A stretch of DNA of 9,852 nucleotides, taken from the NCBI GenBank assembly GCA_011390035.1, contig JAABTE010000077.1, positions 1-9,852 of the forward strand, given 5' to 3'. The position numbers and the translations under genes are program-made. Shown piece by piece: positions 1-5,285 of this stretch (position 1 is its first letter; the number at the start of each line of letters is the position of its first letter). Below the pieces are notes generated by a model. That model was not told the DNA's origin. It did no database searches and saw only the letters and a program-made list of their open reading frames with translations. This DNA is from Desulfobacteraceae bacterium. Its GTDB lineage: Bacteria; Desulfobacterota; Desulfobacteria; Desulfobacterales; JAABSP01.

Positions 1-218
1 GCCATGGCCCGCACGGCCCGGTCCGGCTCCGGGTGCCGGGCGTATTCCCGCTCCAGGATGATGGTCTCCAGCAGGCTTTTTTCAAAGGCGCTCATGTCCC
101 GGGCCAGGGCATAATACCCATGGACTCTGCCCATGAAATAGTTGGACAGAACAAAGGACAGAACAAAAAGCCCCACGGCAAGGCCCACAAGGGCCCATAT
201 GCGCGTTGCCACATTCAT
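1..218 (-). CDS. N-terminus of a membrane sensor protein (histidine kinase or chemoreceptor type), partial
   Basis: Only the first 72 codons are present; the gene continues beyond base 1. The ATG at 218 is preceded by a purine-rich GGGAGGGG stretch at suitable spacing. The protein starts MNVATRIWALVGLAVG and has one hydrophobic segment at about residues 7-27 with a basic residue before it. A polar, helix-prone, probably periplasmic stretch with many Glu/Arg residues follows. A short cytoplasmic tail, one membrane helix and then a helical extracytoplasmic part is the usual start of sensor histidine kinases and methyl-accepting chemotaxis proteins. No signalling domain lies inside the window, so the class cannot be decided. 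It lies 73 bases after the Cache-domain gene on the same strand and is probably co-transcribed with it, so the Cache protein may present a ligand to this sensor (inference). Confidence 0.6.
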   Translation of the reverse strand, partial: MNVATRIWALVGLAVGLFVLSFVLSNYFMGRVHGYYALARDMSAFEKSLLETIILEREYARHPEPDRAVRAM

Positions 219-242
219 TATTAATCCCCTCCCCCCCTTGGC

Positions 243-282
243 ATGGCCTCGGCCATCGCCTCCGCCGGCGCCGGCGGAGGCG
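243..282. repeat. Two abutting perfect inverted repeats between the Cache gene and the sensor gene
   Basis: ATGGCC-TC-GGCCAT occupies 243-256. It is followed directly by a perfect 26-base palindrome at 257-282, whose left half is CGCCTCCGCCGGC. On the plus strand TTTT follows at 283-286, giving the shape of an intrinsic terminator, but no plus-strand gene ends here. On the minus strand, where the flanking genes are transcribed, no T-run follows the hairpins. An mRNA-processing or partial attenuation structure between the two genes is therefore more likely than a strong terminator for them. Confidence 0.7.
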
Positions 283-291
283 TTTTCCATA

Positions 292-789
292 TCAATCCAA
301 AAGCTTTTCCAGCTCCGGGATGCTCATGGCATCGTTATACACCCCCGCCCCCACCTCGTAGGGGGTGTCGGGAACCGCCAGCATCAGGGAAATCTTCCTG
401 GAGGGGTCCTTTTCCCCCGGCTTCGGCCACCAGTATTCGATCCATCCGCCCTTTGGCTTCTTGGCCGCCTCGCACCCCTGCACGAAGAACATGTTGCCCT
501 TCACGTCCCGGATGGCGATGTTGCGCTTGCCGATGTGGGCGGCAATGATGGGATGGGCCACGGTGAGGCCCTGGGAACAGTCATGCACGAACACATAGGT
601 GTCCTTCCAGACCCAGCGGCCCTTTGGATCATTGAATTCAGGGATGCCGTCGGCGCCCTTTTCCGACAGGAAGGCCGCGGCCTCCCGCAACTTTGCCACG
701 ATCTCTTCGGGGGGGGCCGATTCCGCCGCCGCGGTGGCGGCCATGGCCAGAACGCACATAACACCTATTCCGATCTTGCCTATCCTCAT
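292..789 (-). CDS. Secreted single-Cache-domain (sCache/Cache_2-like) periplasmic protein
   Basis: The 165-residue protein begins with a clear Sec signal peptide: MRIGK, a hydrophobic core to about residue 20, and an AAAES cleavage region near residues 21-24. The rest reads as one small-molecule-sensing Cache domain: a helix at 28-45, YVFVHDCSQG at 65-74, IRDVKGNMFF around 93-102, and GWIEYWWPKPG at 115-125. The end, KISLMLAVP...VGAGVY to residue 151, is the usual finish of such domains. There is no transmembrane anchor, so it should be a free periplasmic ligand-binding protein. Cys71 and Cys106 could form a disulfide. The start at 789 is chosen because AAAGGAG lies 7 bases upstream and the signal peptide begins there; an in-frame extension to 912 would put about 41 residues before it. 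Cache domains bind small organic ligands, but this ligand cannot be read from sequence. The sensor gene downstream on the same strand is the obvious partner (inference). Confidence 0.8.
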   Translation of the reverse strand: MRIGKIGIGVMCVLAMAATAAAESAPPEEIVAKLREAAAFLSEKGADGIPEFNDPKGRWVWKDTYVFVHDCSQGLTVAHPIIAAHIGKRNIAIRDVKGNMFFVQGCEAAKKPKGGWIEYWWPKPGEKDPSRKISLMLAVPDTPYEVGAGVYNDAMSIPELEKLLD

Positions 790-872
790 GCCATGTCTCC
801 TTTGCGTATCGTTGTTTATCCTCTGGATTTGAAGCGCCCGTAATGTTTTCCATACATCAACGGCCGCAATTA

Positions 873-881
873 TGCTATAAA
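873..881 (+). promoter_or_regulatory. Extended -10 promoter element for the flavoenzyme gene
   Basis: TGCTATAAA at 873-881 matches the extended -10 form TGn-TATAAT in all but the last base. No good -35 box sits 16-18 bases upstream, which is tolerated with an extended -10. Transcription would begin near 888, leaving a leader of roughly 58 bases before the ATG at 946. The surrounding 850-910 stretch is more AT-rich than the genes, as expected of a promoter region. Confidence 0.5.
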
Positions 882-945
882 AAATCTGAACGGGGTCCAT
901 TTTTTTTGCCATTCAACACCAAAGCCGGGAAAAGGAGGCCAGCGC

Positions 946-2568
946 ATGGCGGAAAGCAATCAGGAGGGGGCGCGCATGTCGGAAGACGAAATGATGACGC
1001 ACCTGAAAAACGCCCTCGACCGGATGACGGAAACGGTGCGAATCTATCATTTCAAGGCAGGTGATCCGGGAAACATGTTCGACGGGCTGGCGGAAAAGAC
1101 CCTGGCGACATTTGGGGGCCTTGCCAAAAAGCTCTCGGTGGAGACCCTTGCCCTGGACGACCCCAGGGCCGCCGAATGGGGGGTGGAGCGGGCGCCGACG
1201 CTGGTCTTCTCGCCGGACCGATACCGGATTAAATGGCTGGGGGCCCCCGTGGGCGAGGAGGGCCGCACCCTGGTGGAGATGCTCTTCATCCTGGGATTCG
1301 GCCAGAGCGGGTTGAGCGATCAATCCACTAAAATGCTTGAAAAGCTGGACGGCGAGCGGGCGGTGAAGGTATTTGTCAGCCCCACCTGCCCCTACTGCCC
1401 CCAGCAGGCCATAAACGCCGTCCGGGCCGCGGTGGCCCGCCCGGACGCCGTGTCCGTGGAACTGATAGACATCCAGGCCAACCCGGACCTGGCGGACCGG
1501 TACGAGGCCCAGAGCGTGCCCATGAGCTTTGCAGACGACGCGCTCATCGGCATGGGGGCCCAAAGCGAGGAGATCTTCATCCAGTCGATGATCGCCTTTG
1601 AGGAAAAGCGGGTCTTCATCCCGGACATCGAGGGCGAGCGGATCGAAACCGATCTTCTGATCGTGGGCGGCGGGCCGGCCGGGCTCACCGCCGCCATCTA
1701 CGCAAAGCGCGCCGGCCTGGAAACGGCCCTGGTGGAAAAGGGGATGCTGGGGGGCCAGGTGGCCACCACGCCGGTGGTGGAAAACTATCCGGGATTCACC
1801 TCCGTGGGGGGCAAGGCGCTGGTGGACATCATGGTGACCCACGCGATGGAATACGCACGGATCTTCCAGGGGGAAGAGGTGGTGGCCATTAAGCCGGGAA
1901 CGCCCATTGAAGTGACCACCTCCCGGCGGGTATTCACGGCAAAGAGCCTGCTGCTGGCCACCGGCGCCACCCATCGCCGCCTGGGCGCGCCGGGGGAAGA
2001 GCGCCTGTCCGGCCGCGGGGTGAGCTATTGCGCCACCTGCGACGGGCCGCTGTTCAAGGGCCGGCGGGTGATCATGGTGGGCGGCGGCAACAGCGCCGTC
2101 ACCGAGGCCCTGTACCTGTTTCACATGGGGGTGGACGTGACCCTGGCCCATCGCCGGGACACCCTGCGGGCCCAGGAGTACCTGGTCAAGAGCTTGACGG
2201 ACAACGCCATTCCGGTGCTATGGAACAGCCGGGTGAGTGAGATCCGGGGAAAAGAGCGGGTGGAATCGGCGCTGATCGAAGACACCCGGACCGGCAAGAC
2301 CCGGACCATGGCCACAGACGGGGTCTTCATCGCCATCGGCTACTCCCCCACCACCGATCTTGCCGAAAAGATCGGCGTGACGCTGACCCCGGAGGGCTAT
2401 ATCCAAAGAGACGCCCGCCACCGCACCAACATCCCCGGCATCTATTCCGCGGGCGACGCGGAGGGCGGCTATAAGCAGATCGTCACCGCCGCGGGCCAGG
2501 GCGCAGAGGCGGCCATGAGCATCTTCGAGGACCTGATCAACCCCTACTGGAAGCGCGCCCGGAAGTAG
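946..2568 (+). CDS. Thioredoxin-reductase-type flavoenzyme with AhpF-like N-terminal double thioredoxin fold
   Basis: The 540-residue protein has two parts. Residues 1 to about 225 form a tandem thioredoxin/glutaredoxin fold like that of AhpF and protein disulfide oxidoreductases. The first fold has no CxxC; the second carries CPYC at 148-151 and a probable cis-Pro loop SVPM at 190-193. Residues 235-540 are a class II pyridine nucleotide-disulfide reductase: GGGPAG at 241-246 (FAD), CATC at 362-365 (redox disulfide), GGGNSA at 379-384 (pyridine nucleotide), HRRDTLRA at 402-409, and SAGDAEGGYKQ at 501-511. The HRR...R motif is typical of NADPH-using thioredoxin reductases, whereas AhpF uses NADH. 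Electrons would pass NADPH-FAD-CATC-CPYC to a cytoplasmic acceptor. No ahpC or thioredoxin gene is nearby. The start at 946 has AAAAGGAGG 7 bases upstream; a second ATG at 976, behind GGAGGGGG, is possible. Length agrees with AhpF-type proteins (about 520 residues). Confidence 0.9.
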   Translation: MAESNQEGARMSEDEMMTHLKNALDRMTETVRIYHFKAGDPGNMFDGLAEKTLATFGGLAKKLSVETLALDDPRAAEWGVERAPTLVFSPDRYRIKWLGAPVGEEGRTLVEMLFILGFGQSGLSDQSTKMLEKLDGERAVKVFVSPTCPYCPQQAINAVRAAVARPDAVSVELIDIQANPDLADRYEAQSVPMSFADDALIGMGAQSEEIFIQSMIAFEEKRVFIPDIEGERIETDLLIVGGGPAGLTAAIYAKRAGLETALVEKGMLGGQVATTPVVENYPGFTSVGGKALVDIMVTHAMEYARIFQGEEVVAIKPGTPIEVTTSRRVFTAKSLLLATGATHRRLGAPGEERLSGRGVSYCATCDGPLFKGRRVIMVGGGNSAVTEALYLFHMGVDVTLAHRRDTLRAQEYLVKSLTDNAIPVLWNSRVSEIRGKERVESALIEDTRTGKTRTMATDGVFIAIGYSPTTDLAEKIGVTLTPEGYIQRDARHRTNIPGIYSAGDAEGGYKQIVTAAGQGAEAAMSIFEDLINPYWKRARK

Positions 2569-2611
2569 AAAAGTGCCCCGCCGCCTTCGCCGATTCCTAC
2601 CCCTTTTTACC

Positions 2612-2645
2612 CATGGTTCCCCATTGCGCCGATGGCGGAGCCATG
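2612..2645 (+). other. Stem-loop between the flavoenzyme and the first PilZ gene
   Basis: CATGGTTCC (2612-2620) pairs with GGAGCCATG (2637-2645) with one G-U pair. The stem continues inward as CCAT (2621-2624) with ATGG (2632-2635) around a single bulged C, closing on a 7-base loop. No T-run follows on either strand, so it is not a standard intrinsic terminator. It could slow or end transcription from the flavoenzyme gene in a Rho-dependent way, or stabilise the 3' end. Confidence 0.45.
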
Positions 2646-2660
2646 AGATAAAGAGGATGC

Positions 2661-2714
2661 GGATCGCCATGCGCCAGAGGCGATGAAACCGGACAACACA
2701 GAGGATCGCCATGC
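2661..2714 (+). repeat. Duplicated start-site sequence with a five-codon upstream reading frame
   Basis: GGATCGCCATGC occurs at 2661-2672 and again at 2703-2714, where it contains the start of the PilZ gene at 2711. The first copy also has an AGAGGA-like purine stretch upstream and would start a tiny frame, MRQRR then stop (2669-2686), ending 24 bases before the PilZ start. It may be a remnant of a local duplication or a leader peptide; nothing in the sequence proves translation. Confidence 0.4.
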
Positions 2715-3160
2715 CTTTCTTCAACAAATCCCGGAGGAAAAATGTTCGGTACCCGGTGCTATGGAGCGCCGAACTCGATGTGCGGTTTTCAGATCTTCGG
2801 GCCCGGTGGCCGGTGACGGTGACCAACTTTTCCGCCTTGGGGGCGCTGATCCAGTCCGAAACCATCTTCGCCCGGGGCCGGATGCTCATCGGCCTTGTGG
2901 ATCCGCCCGCCATGGCGCTGGTGGTGACGATGCCGGACGATCCGGTCCGTCTCGACAGCCAGATCAGGTGGTATCGGCTGGACGGGGCCACCAGCCGGTT
3001 CGAGATCGGCATCGCCTTTAACGACGAGGAGCCGGAGACCGCGGCGGGCATGGACCGCCTGCTGGAAAGCCTTCGGGCGGCCGGCGCCCGGCCGCCGGGG
3101 TTATGCGCCCGCCTGAAAAACCGCCTCCTGTCCGCGGCCCCGGCCACCCGGCCCGCCTGA
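2711..3160 (+). CDS. PilZ domain protein (first of a tandem pair)
   Basis: The 149-residue cytoplasmic protein carries both c-di-GMP-binding signatures of PilZ domains: RxxxR at Arg9-Arg13 (RKNVR) and (D/N)xSxxG at Asn39-Gly44 (NFSALG). A later strand reads IRWYR and then FEIGIAFND, the typical PilZ closing beta hairpin where basal structure is completed by the phrase G(I/V)xF. It has no other domain; the last 40 residues are Ala/Arg/Pro-rich and probably a flexible tail. The expected role is to bind c-di-GMP and change the behaviour of an unknown partner in motility, adhesion or envelope synthesis. The start is set by AGAGGA 5 bases upstream and by the closeness of the RxxxR motif to the N-terminus. 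The next gene is a paralogue with the same motifs. Confidence 0.85.
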   Translation: MPFFNKSRRKNVRYPVLWSAELDVRFSDLRARWPVTVTNFSALGALIQSETIFARGRMLIGLVDPPAMALVVTMPDDPVRLDSQIRWYRLDGATSRFEIGIAFNDEEPETAAGMDRLLESLRAAGARPPGLCARLKNRLLSAAPATRPA

Positions 3161-3186
3161 GCCTTCGCCCCGCCGCCGACCGTTGC

Positions 3187-3215
3187 TTGACGCCGTCATC
3201 GGAACCTGCTATTTA
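3187..3215 (+). promoter_or_regulatory. Likely sigma70-type promoter for the second PilZ gene
   Basis: TTGACG at 3187-3192 matches the -35 consensus in five of six bases. A 17-base spacer leads to TATTTA at 3210-3215, preceded by TGC to give an extended -10 form. The -10 hexamer itself is weak (three of six). Transcription would start near 3222, about 26 bases before the ATG at 3248. This suggests the second PilZ gene and the following fusion gene can be expressed independently of the first. Confidence 0.45.
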
Positions 3216-3247
3216 TAAACGAGGCGCGATCGCGGAGTCTTTAACCT

Positions 3248-3745
3248 ATGATATTCCATAACGGAGAACAGCGCCGCCACAAGCGCTACCAGGTCTGCTG
3301 GCCGGCGCTGATCGCGGTCCGATTTGAAAATCCGATCAATGCCATCGCCGGCGCGGCCGAGCCAGCCCGGCCCGATGACGCCACCGGGGGCATGGCCGAT
3401 GATGCCCTCGGAAACACCATCGACGGGACCGCCGTAGACACCAGGGGATGGATCGTGGCCCGGATCGCCAATTTTTCCGCCCTCGGGGCCTTGATTCAGG
3501 CCCCCGGCATGATGGCGATGGGGCGGAATCTGCTGGTCTCCCCGGTCCCGCCGGACCTGTCCGTCCGGATGGACACGCCCGGAGGCCGGCTGGAAACCCC
3601 CATCGAAATCCGCTGGTACCGGTGGTCTGTTGAGCAGGTCTGTTACGAGATCGGCGTGGCCTTCCGGCGGGCGCCCCCCGGATTCGCCGAGGCGGCCCAT
3701 CAACTGATCCGATATCTCAAAAAGCAGGGAGCGCCCCTGGCGTAA
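3248..3745 (+). CDS. PilZ domain protein with an insertion (second of a tandem pair)
   Basis: The 165-residue protein is a paralogue of the preceding gene. It has RxxxR at Arg9-Arg13 (RRHKR), NFSALGALIQ from Asn75, IEIRWYR near residue 120 and YEIGVAFRR near 135-143. The NFSALGALIQ string is identical in both proteins, showing recent common descent. The key difference is about 36 extra residues between the two c-di-GMP motifs (roughly residues 30-68), rich in Ala, Gly and Asp and probably a loop. Both binding motifs are intact, so c-di-GMP binding is expected. GGAG lies 10 bases before the ATG, a rather long spacing, and a promoter-like sequence precedes it. The fusion gene follows after 14 bases. 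Confidence 0.85.
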   Translation: MIFHNGEQRRHKRYQVCWPALIAVRFENPINAIAGAAEPARPDDATGGMADDALGNTIDGTAVDTRGWIVARIANFSALGALIQAPGMMAMGRNLLVSPVPPDLSVRMDTPGGRLETPIEIRWYRWSVEQVCYEIGVAFRRAPPGFAEAAHQLIRYLKKQGAPLA

Positions 3746-3759
3746 ACGGCATTTACACC

Positions 3760-4497
3760 ATGATCGATCGAATCCTTACATCGGGCCAGACGGCCCCGGA
3801 GCGCGCCGCCATCGAGGTGGCCCGGCTGCTGGACATCGAATGCGACAACGGCGGGTCGGAACGGGAGAACGCGGTGATGGCCGAGGGCACCCTGGTGATA
3901 TCCGAGGGCCGGCCGGCCGCGCCCTTCCCCGACCTGCTCAATTTCATTCGGTCCCAGGGCCGCCATTGCCTCCATGTGGACATGATGACCACCACCGCCT
4001 TTGCAGCGGCCCGGGCCATCGCCGCCTGGATTCAGGATGAGCGCGTCCGGACCCTCCACGTCACCGGCCCGGACGCCGGCCCCGAATTTCCCCTCACCGT
4101 CTCAGACGTGCTGCAGACCGCCCTGCGCCTTGTCCATGTGGACACTGCCATGCCCGGCGCCCTGGCCCTGTTCCACGACGACGCCCGGGGCCGGGCCCTG
4201 ACCGTCACCGTTCCCCAGACCGTTCACCAGGCCGCAGAGATCCTCCTATCCCGGCTCGATTTCCAGGACCGCTCTCGCATCGCCAACATGTCCGACAGGA
4301 AGCTTGCCGGGATGGCCGATTCCATGAAGCGATACATGATGAGCGAGTTCCGGCTGGGGGTGGGCAACGACGCCCTGCTCGACTCGTGCCGCCGCGCTTT
4401 GGGCGAGCCGGAAAAGGGCCAGGCGCCCGAGTGGGCCATACTGGCCGAGCTGCGCCGGAAGCTGCGCTCCACAAACGTGCTGAAGGTGGTCAAATGA
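3760..4497 (+). CDS. Shortened molybdenum-carrier-like (YpsA-related) domain fused to a DUF6794 domain
   Basis: The 245-residue protein has two recognisable halves. Residues 1-125 resemble the putative molybdenum carrier / YpsA-related Rossmann-like fold: ILTSGQTAPERAAIEVA at 5-21, EGTLVIS at 42-48, CLHVDM at 70-75, LHVTGPDAGP at 99-108. Compared with my knowledge of the family, the stretch after GG (31-32), normally a CPKGR...EDG loop followed by a Tyr-rich segment, is missing, and the GGSALT loop after the TLI strand is replaced by APFPDL. Residues 152-245 match the uncharacterised DUF6794 pattern: RIANMSDRKL at 173-182, MSEFRLGVGNDALLDSC at 194-210, and a final LRRKLR...LKVVK. There is no signal peptide or membrane helix. 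No Shine-Dalgarno is visible, and the gene starts 14 bases after the PilZ stop, so translation may be coupled to it. Function is unknown; molybdenum binding itself is unproven even for the family. Confidence 0.7.
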   Translation: MIDRILTSGQTAPERAAIEVARLLDIECDNGGSERENAVMAEGTLVISEGRPAAPFPDLLNFIRSQGRHCLHVDMMTTTAFAAARAIAAWIQDERVRTLHVTGPDAGPEFPLTVSDVLQTALRLVHVDTAMPGALALFHDDARGRALTVTVPQTVHQAAEILLSRLDFQDRSRIANMSDRKLAGMADSMKRYMMSEFRLGVGNDALLDSCRRALGEPEKGQAPEWAILAELRRKLRSTNVLKVVK

Positions 4498-4560
4498 AGA
4501 CGGCCGGCCACTGACCAGGCCATGCCGGTGACCATCATCAGGTGATCATCCTATGGATAA

Positions 4561-4586
4561 GCCGTCAGGCCGACGGCGCGTCTTTT
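4561..4586 (+). terminator. Probable intrinsic terminator for the PilZ/fusion transcript
   Basis: GCCGTC (4561-4566) and GACGGC (4572-4577) form a 6-bp GC-rich stem with a 5-base loop, followed after GCG by TCTTTT (4581-4586). It lies about 64 bases after the fusion gene's stop and overlaps the last codons of the convergent papain-fold gene. The T-run is short and offset by three bases, so efficiency may be modest. Confidence 0.5.
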
Positions 4587-5155
4587 GTCAGCGGCGCCAG
4601 TTCCCGAATCTGTTCGTAATAGCCGCCCAGTCGATTCTCATTCGTCACAAAATCCCAGATATCGTCCGGGCTGGCGGCCCGTTGATCGACGCCGAAATTC
4701 TTGCCGATCTTGCTGAAGGCGTGGGCCACCAGCCATGAGCAGATCGGATAGTTCTCATCGACCGTCAGCCGACGGAAAACATAGGCGCCCATCAGGCACC
4801 AGTCCAGCAGGTGGGCGATGATTTTCGGGTAGCCGTAATTCCGGCCCACCTGTTTCAGGGCATAGGCCACCACCTCGTCGATCTGCTCCGGGGTCAGGTT
4901 CAGCGGCCGAAACACTGCCACATGGTCCGTGACCGGCGGCCCGTATCGCTCCCGGAGCCGGTGCCGCCCCACCTTGCTCAGGGCCTCCACCACCACCGCC
5001 TCCCAAACATCGCCGCCCTCCACCACCAGCCCCACATGGTTGACCTCGGTGCGGGGCTCCCCGAAACTTTTGGAAAAAAACCGAATGGCCCGGCTGATCC
5101 AGGCCGTCCCCCTGGTCAAAAAGATATCCCCCGGCCGCAATATCGCCCCATCCAT
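4565..5155 (-). CDS. Permuted papain-fold protein (YiiX / NlpC-P60-like cysteine hydrolase)
   Basis: The 196-residue protein begins MDGAILRPGDIFLTRG, the usual opening of YiiX/DUF830-type permuted NlpC/P60 proteins. The expected catalytic order is present: His40 in NHVGLVV, an acidic residue shortly after (Glu52 in WEA), and Cys139 in PICSWLVAHAF. The segment between includes VAVFRPLNLTPEQIDEVVAYA, typical of the family. Such enzymes cleave or modify amide or thioester bonds in peptidoglycan, lipids or peptides; this substrate is unknown. There is no signal peptide, so action is cytoplasmic or needs another export route. The start at 5155 is well supported by AAAAGGAGG with a 5-base spacer. 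A GTG at 5266 would add 37 residues encoded partly by an 18-bp repeat and is unlikely. It is the last gene of a minus-strand operon behind the M29 aminopeptidase, separated by 130 bases. Confidence 0.8.
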   Translation of the reverse strand: MDGAILRPGDIFLTRGTAWISRAIRFFSKSFGEPRTEVNHVGLVVEGGDVWEAVVVEALSKVGRHRLRERYGPPVTDHVAVFRPLNLTPEQIDEVVAYALKQVGRNYGYPKIIAHLLDWCLMGAYVFRRLTVDENYPICSWLVAHAFSKIGKNFGVDQRAASPDDIWDFVTNENRLGGYYEQIRELAPLTKDAPSA

Positions 5156-5212
5156 CCCAACCTCCTTTTCCGCCGGCCCGCGTGCCGACATCGCCGTGAT
5201 TGCCCATCCATT

Positions 5213-5284
5213 CCCGCGCCGCGTTTTCACCCCGCGCCGCGTTTTCACCCCGCGCCGCGTTTTCACCCCGCGCCGCGCTTACAC
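5213..5284. repeat. 18-bp tandem repeat, three perfect copies and one degenerate
   Basis: The unit CCCGCGCCGCGTTTTCAC occurs at 5213-5230, 5231-5248 and 5249-5266 without change. A fourth copy at 5267-5284 differs at two bases. The array fills more than half of the gap between the aminopeptidase stop (5286-5288) and the papain-fold gene. Read on the minus strand, a copy would encode VKTRRG, but the fourth contains TAA, so the array is not a continuation of the upstream gene. There are no unique spacers, so this is a minisatellite and not CRISPR. Confidence 0.95.
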
Positions 5285-5285
5285 G

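Noticed and set aside
232..256. Possible sigma54 promoter (TTGGCATGG...)
   Set aside because: The -12 GC element is not at the right distance and the match lies within an inverted repeat.
142..843. A 233-codon plus-strand frame opposite the Cache-domain gene
   Set aside because: Low-complexity Pro/Arg-rich translation with no motif. The minus strand has a signal peptide, a Cache domain and a good ribosome binding site.
790..912. N-terminal extension of the Cache-domain gene to 912
   Set aside because: It would bury the signal peptide behind 41 residues and would overlap the divergent promoter at 873-881; the ATG at 789 has a proper ribosome binding site.
913..2151. A 412-codon open frame on the minus strand opposite the flavoenzyme gene
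   Set aside because: The predicted protein is rich in His, Gly, Arg and Pro with no domain sense and has no ribosome binding site. It is a mirror of a GC-rich coding strand; the plus-strand gene has clear FAD, NADPH and CxxC motifs.
2218..3147. A 309-codon minus-strand frame across the flavoenzyme end and first PilZ gene
   Set aside because: It spans two well-supported genes and an intergenic hairpin, and its translation is Arg/Ser-rich without domains.
4530..4554. Near-direct repeat GGTGACCATC / GGTGATCATC
   Set aside because: Only ten bases with one mismatch in a short gap between convergent genes; no further support for a functional site.
5156..5266. N-terminal extension of the papain-fold gene from a GTG at 5266
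   Set aside because: The ATG at 5155 has a near-ideal AAGGAGG site and starts just before the conserved LRPGD motif. The extension is repeat-derived with no good binding site, although it stays a minor possibility.
5213..5284. Possible CRISPR array
   Set aside because: Units are directly joined with no spacers, 18 bp long, and no cas gene is present.
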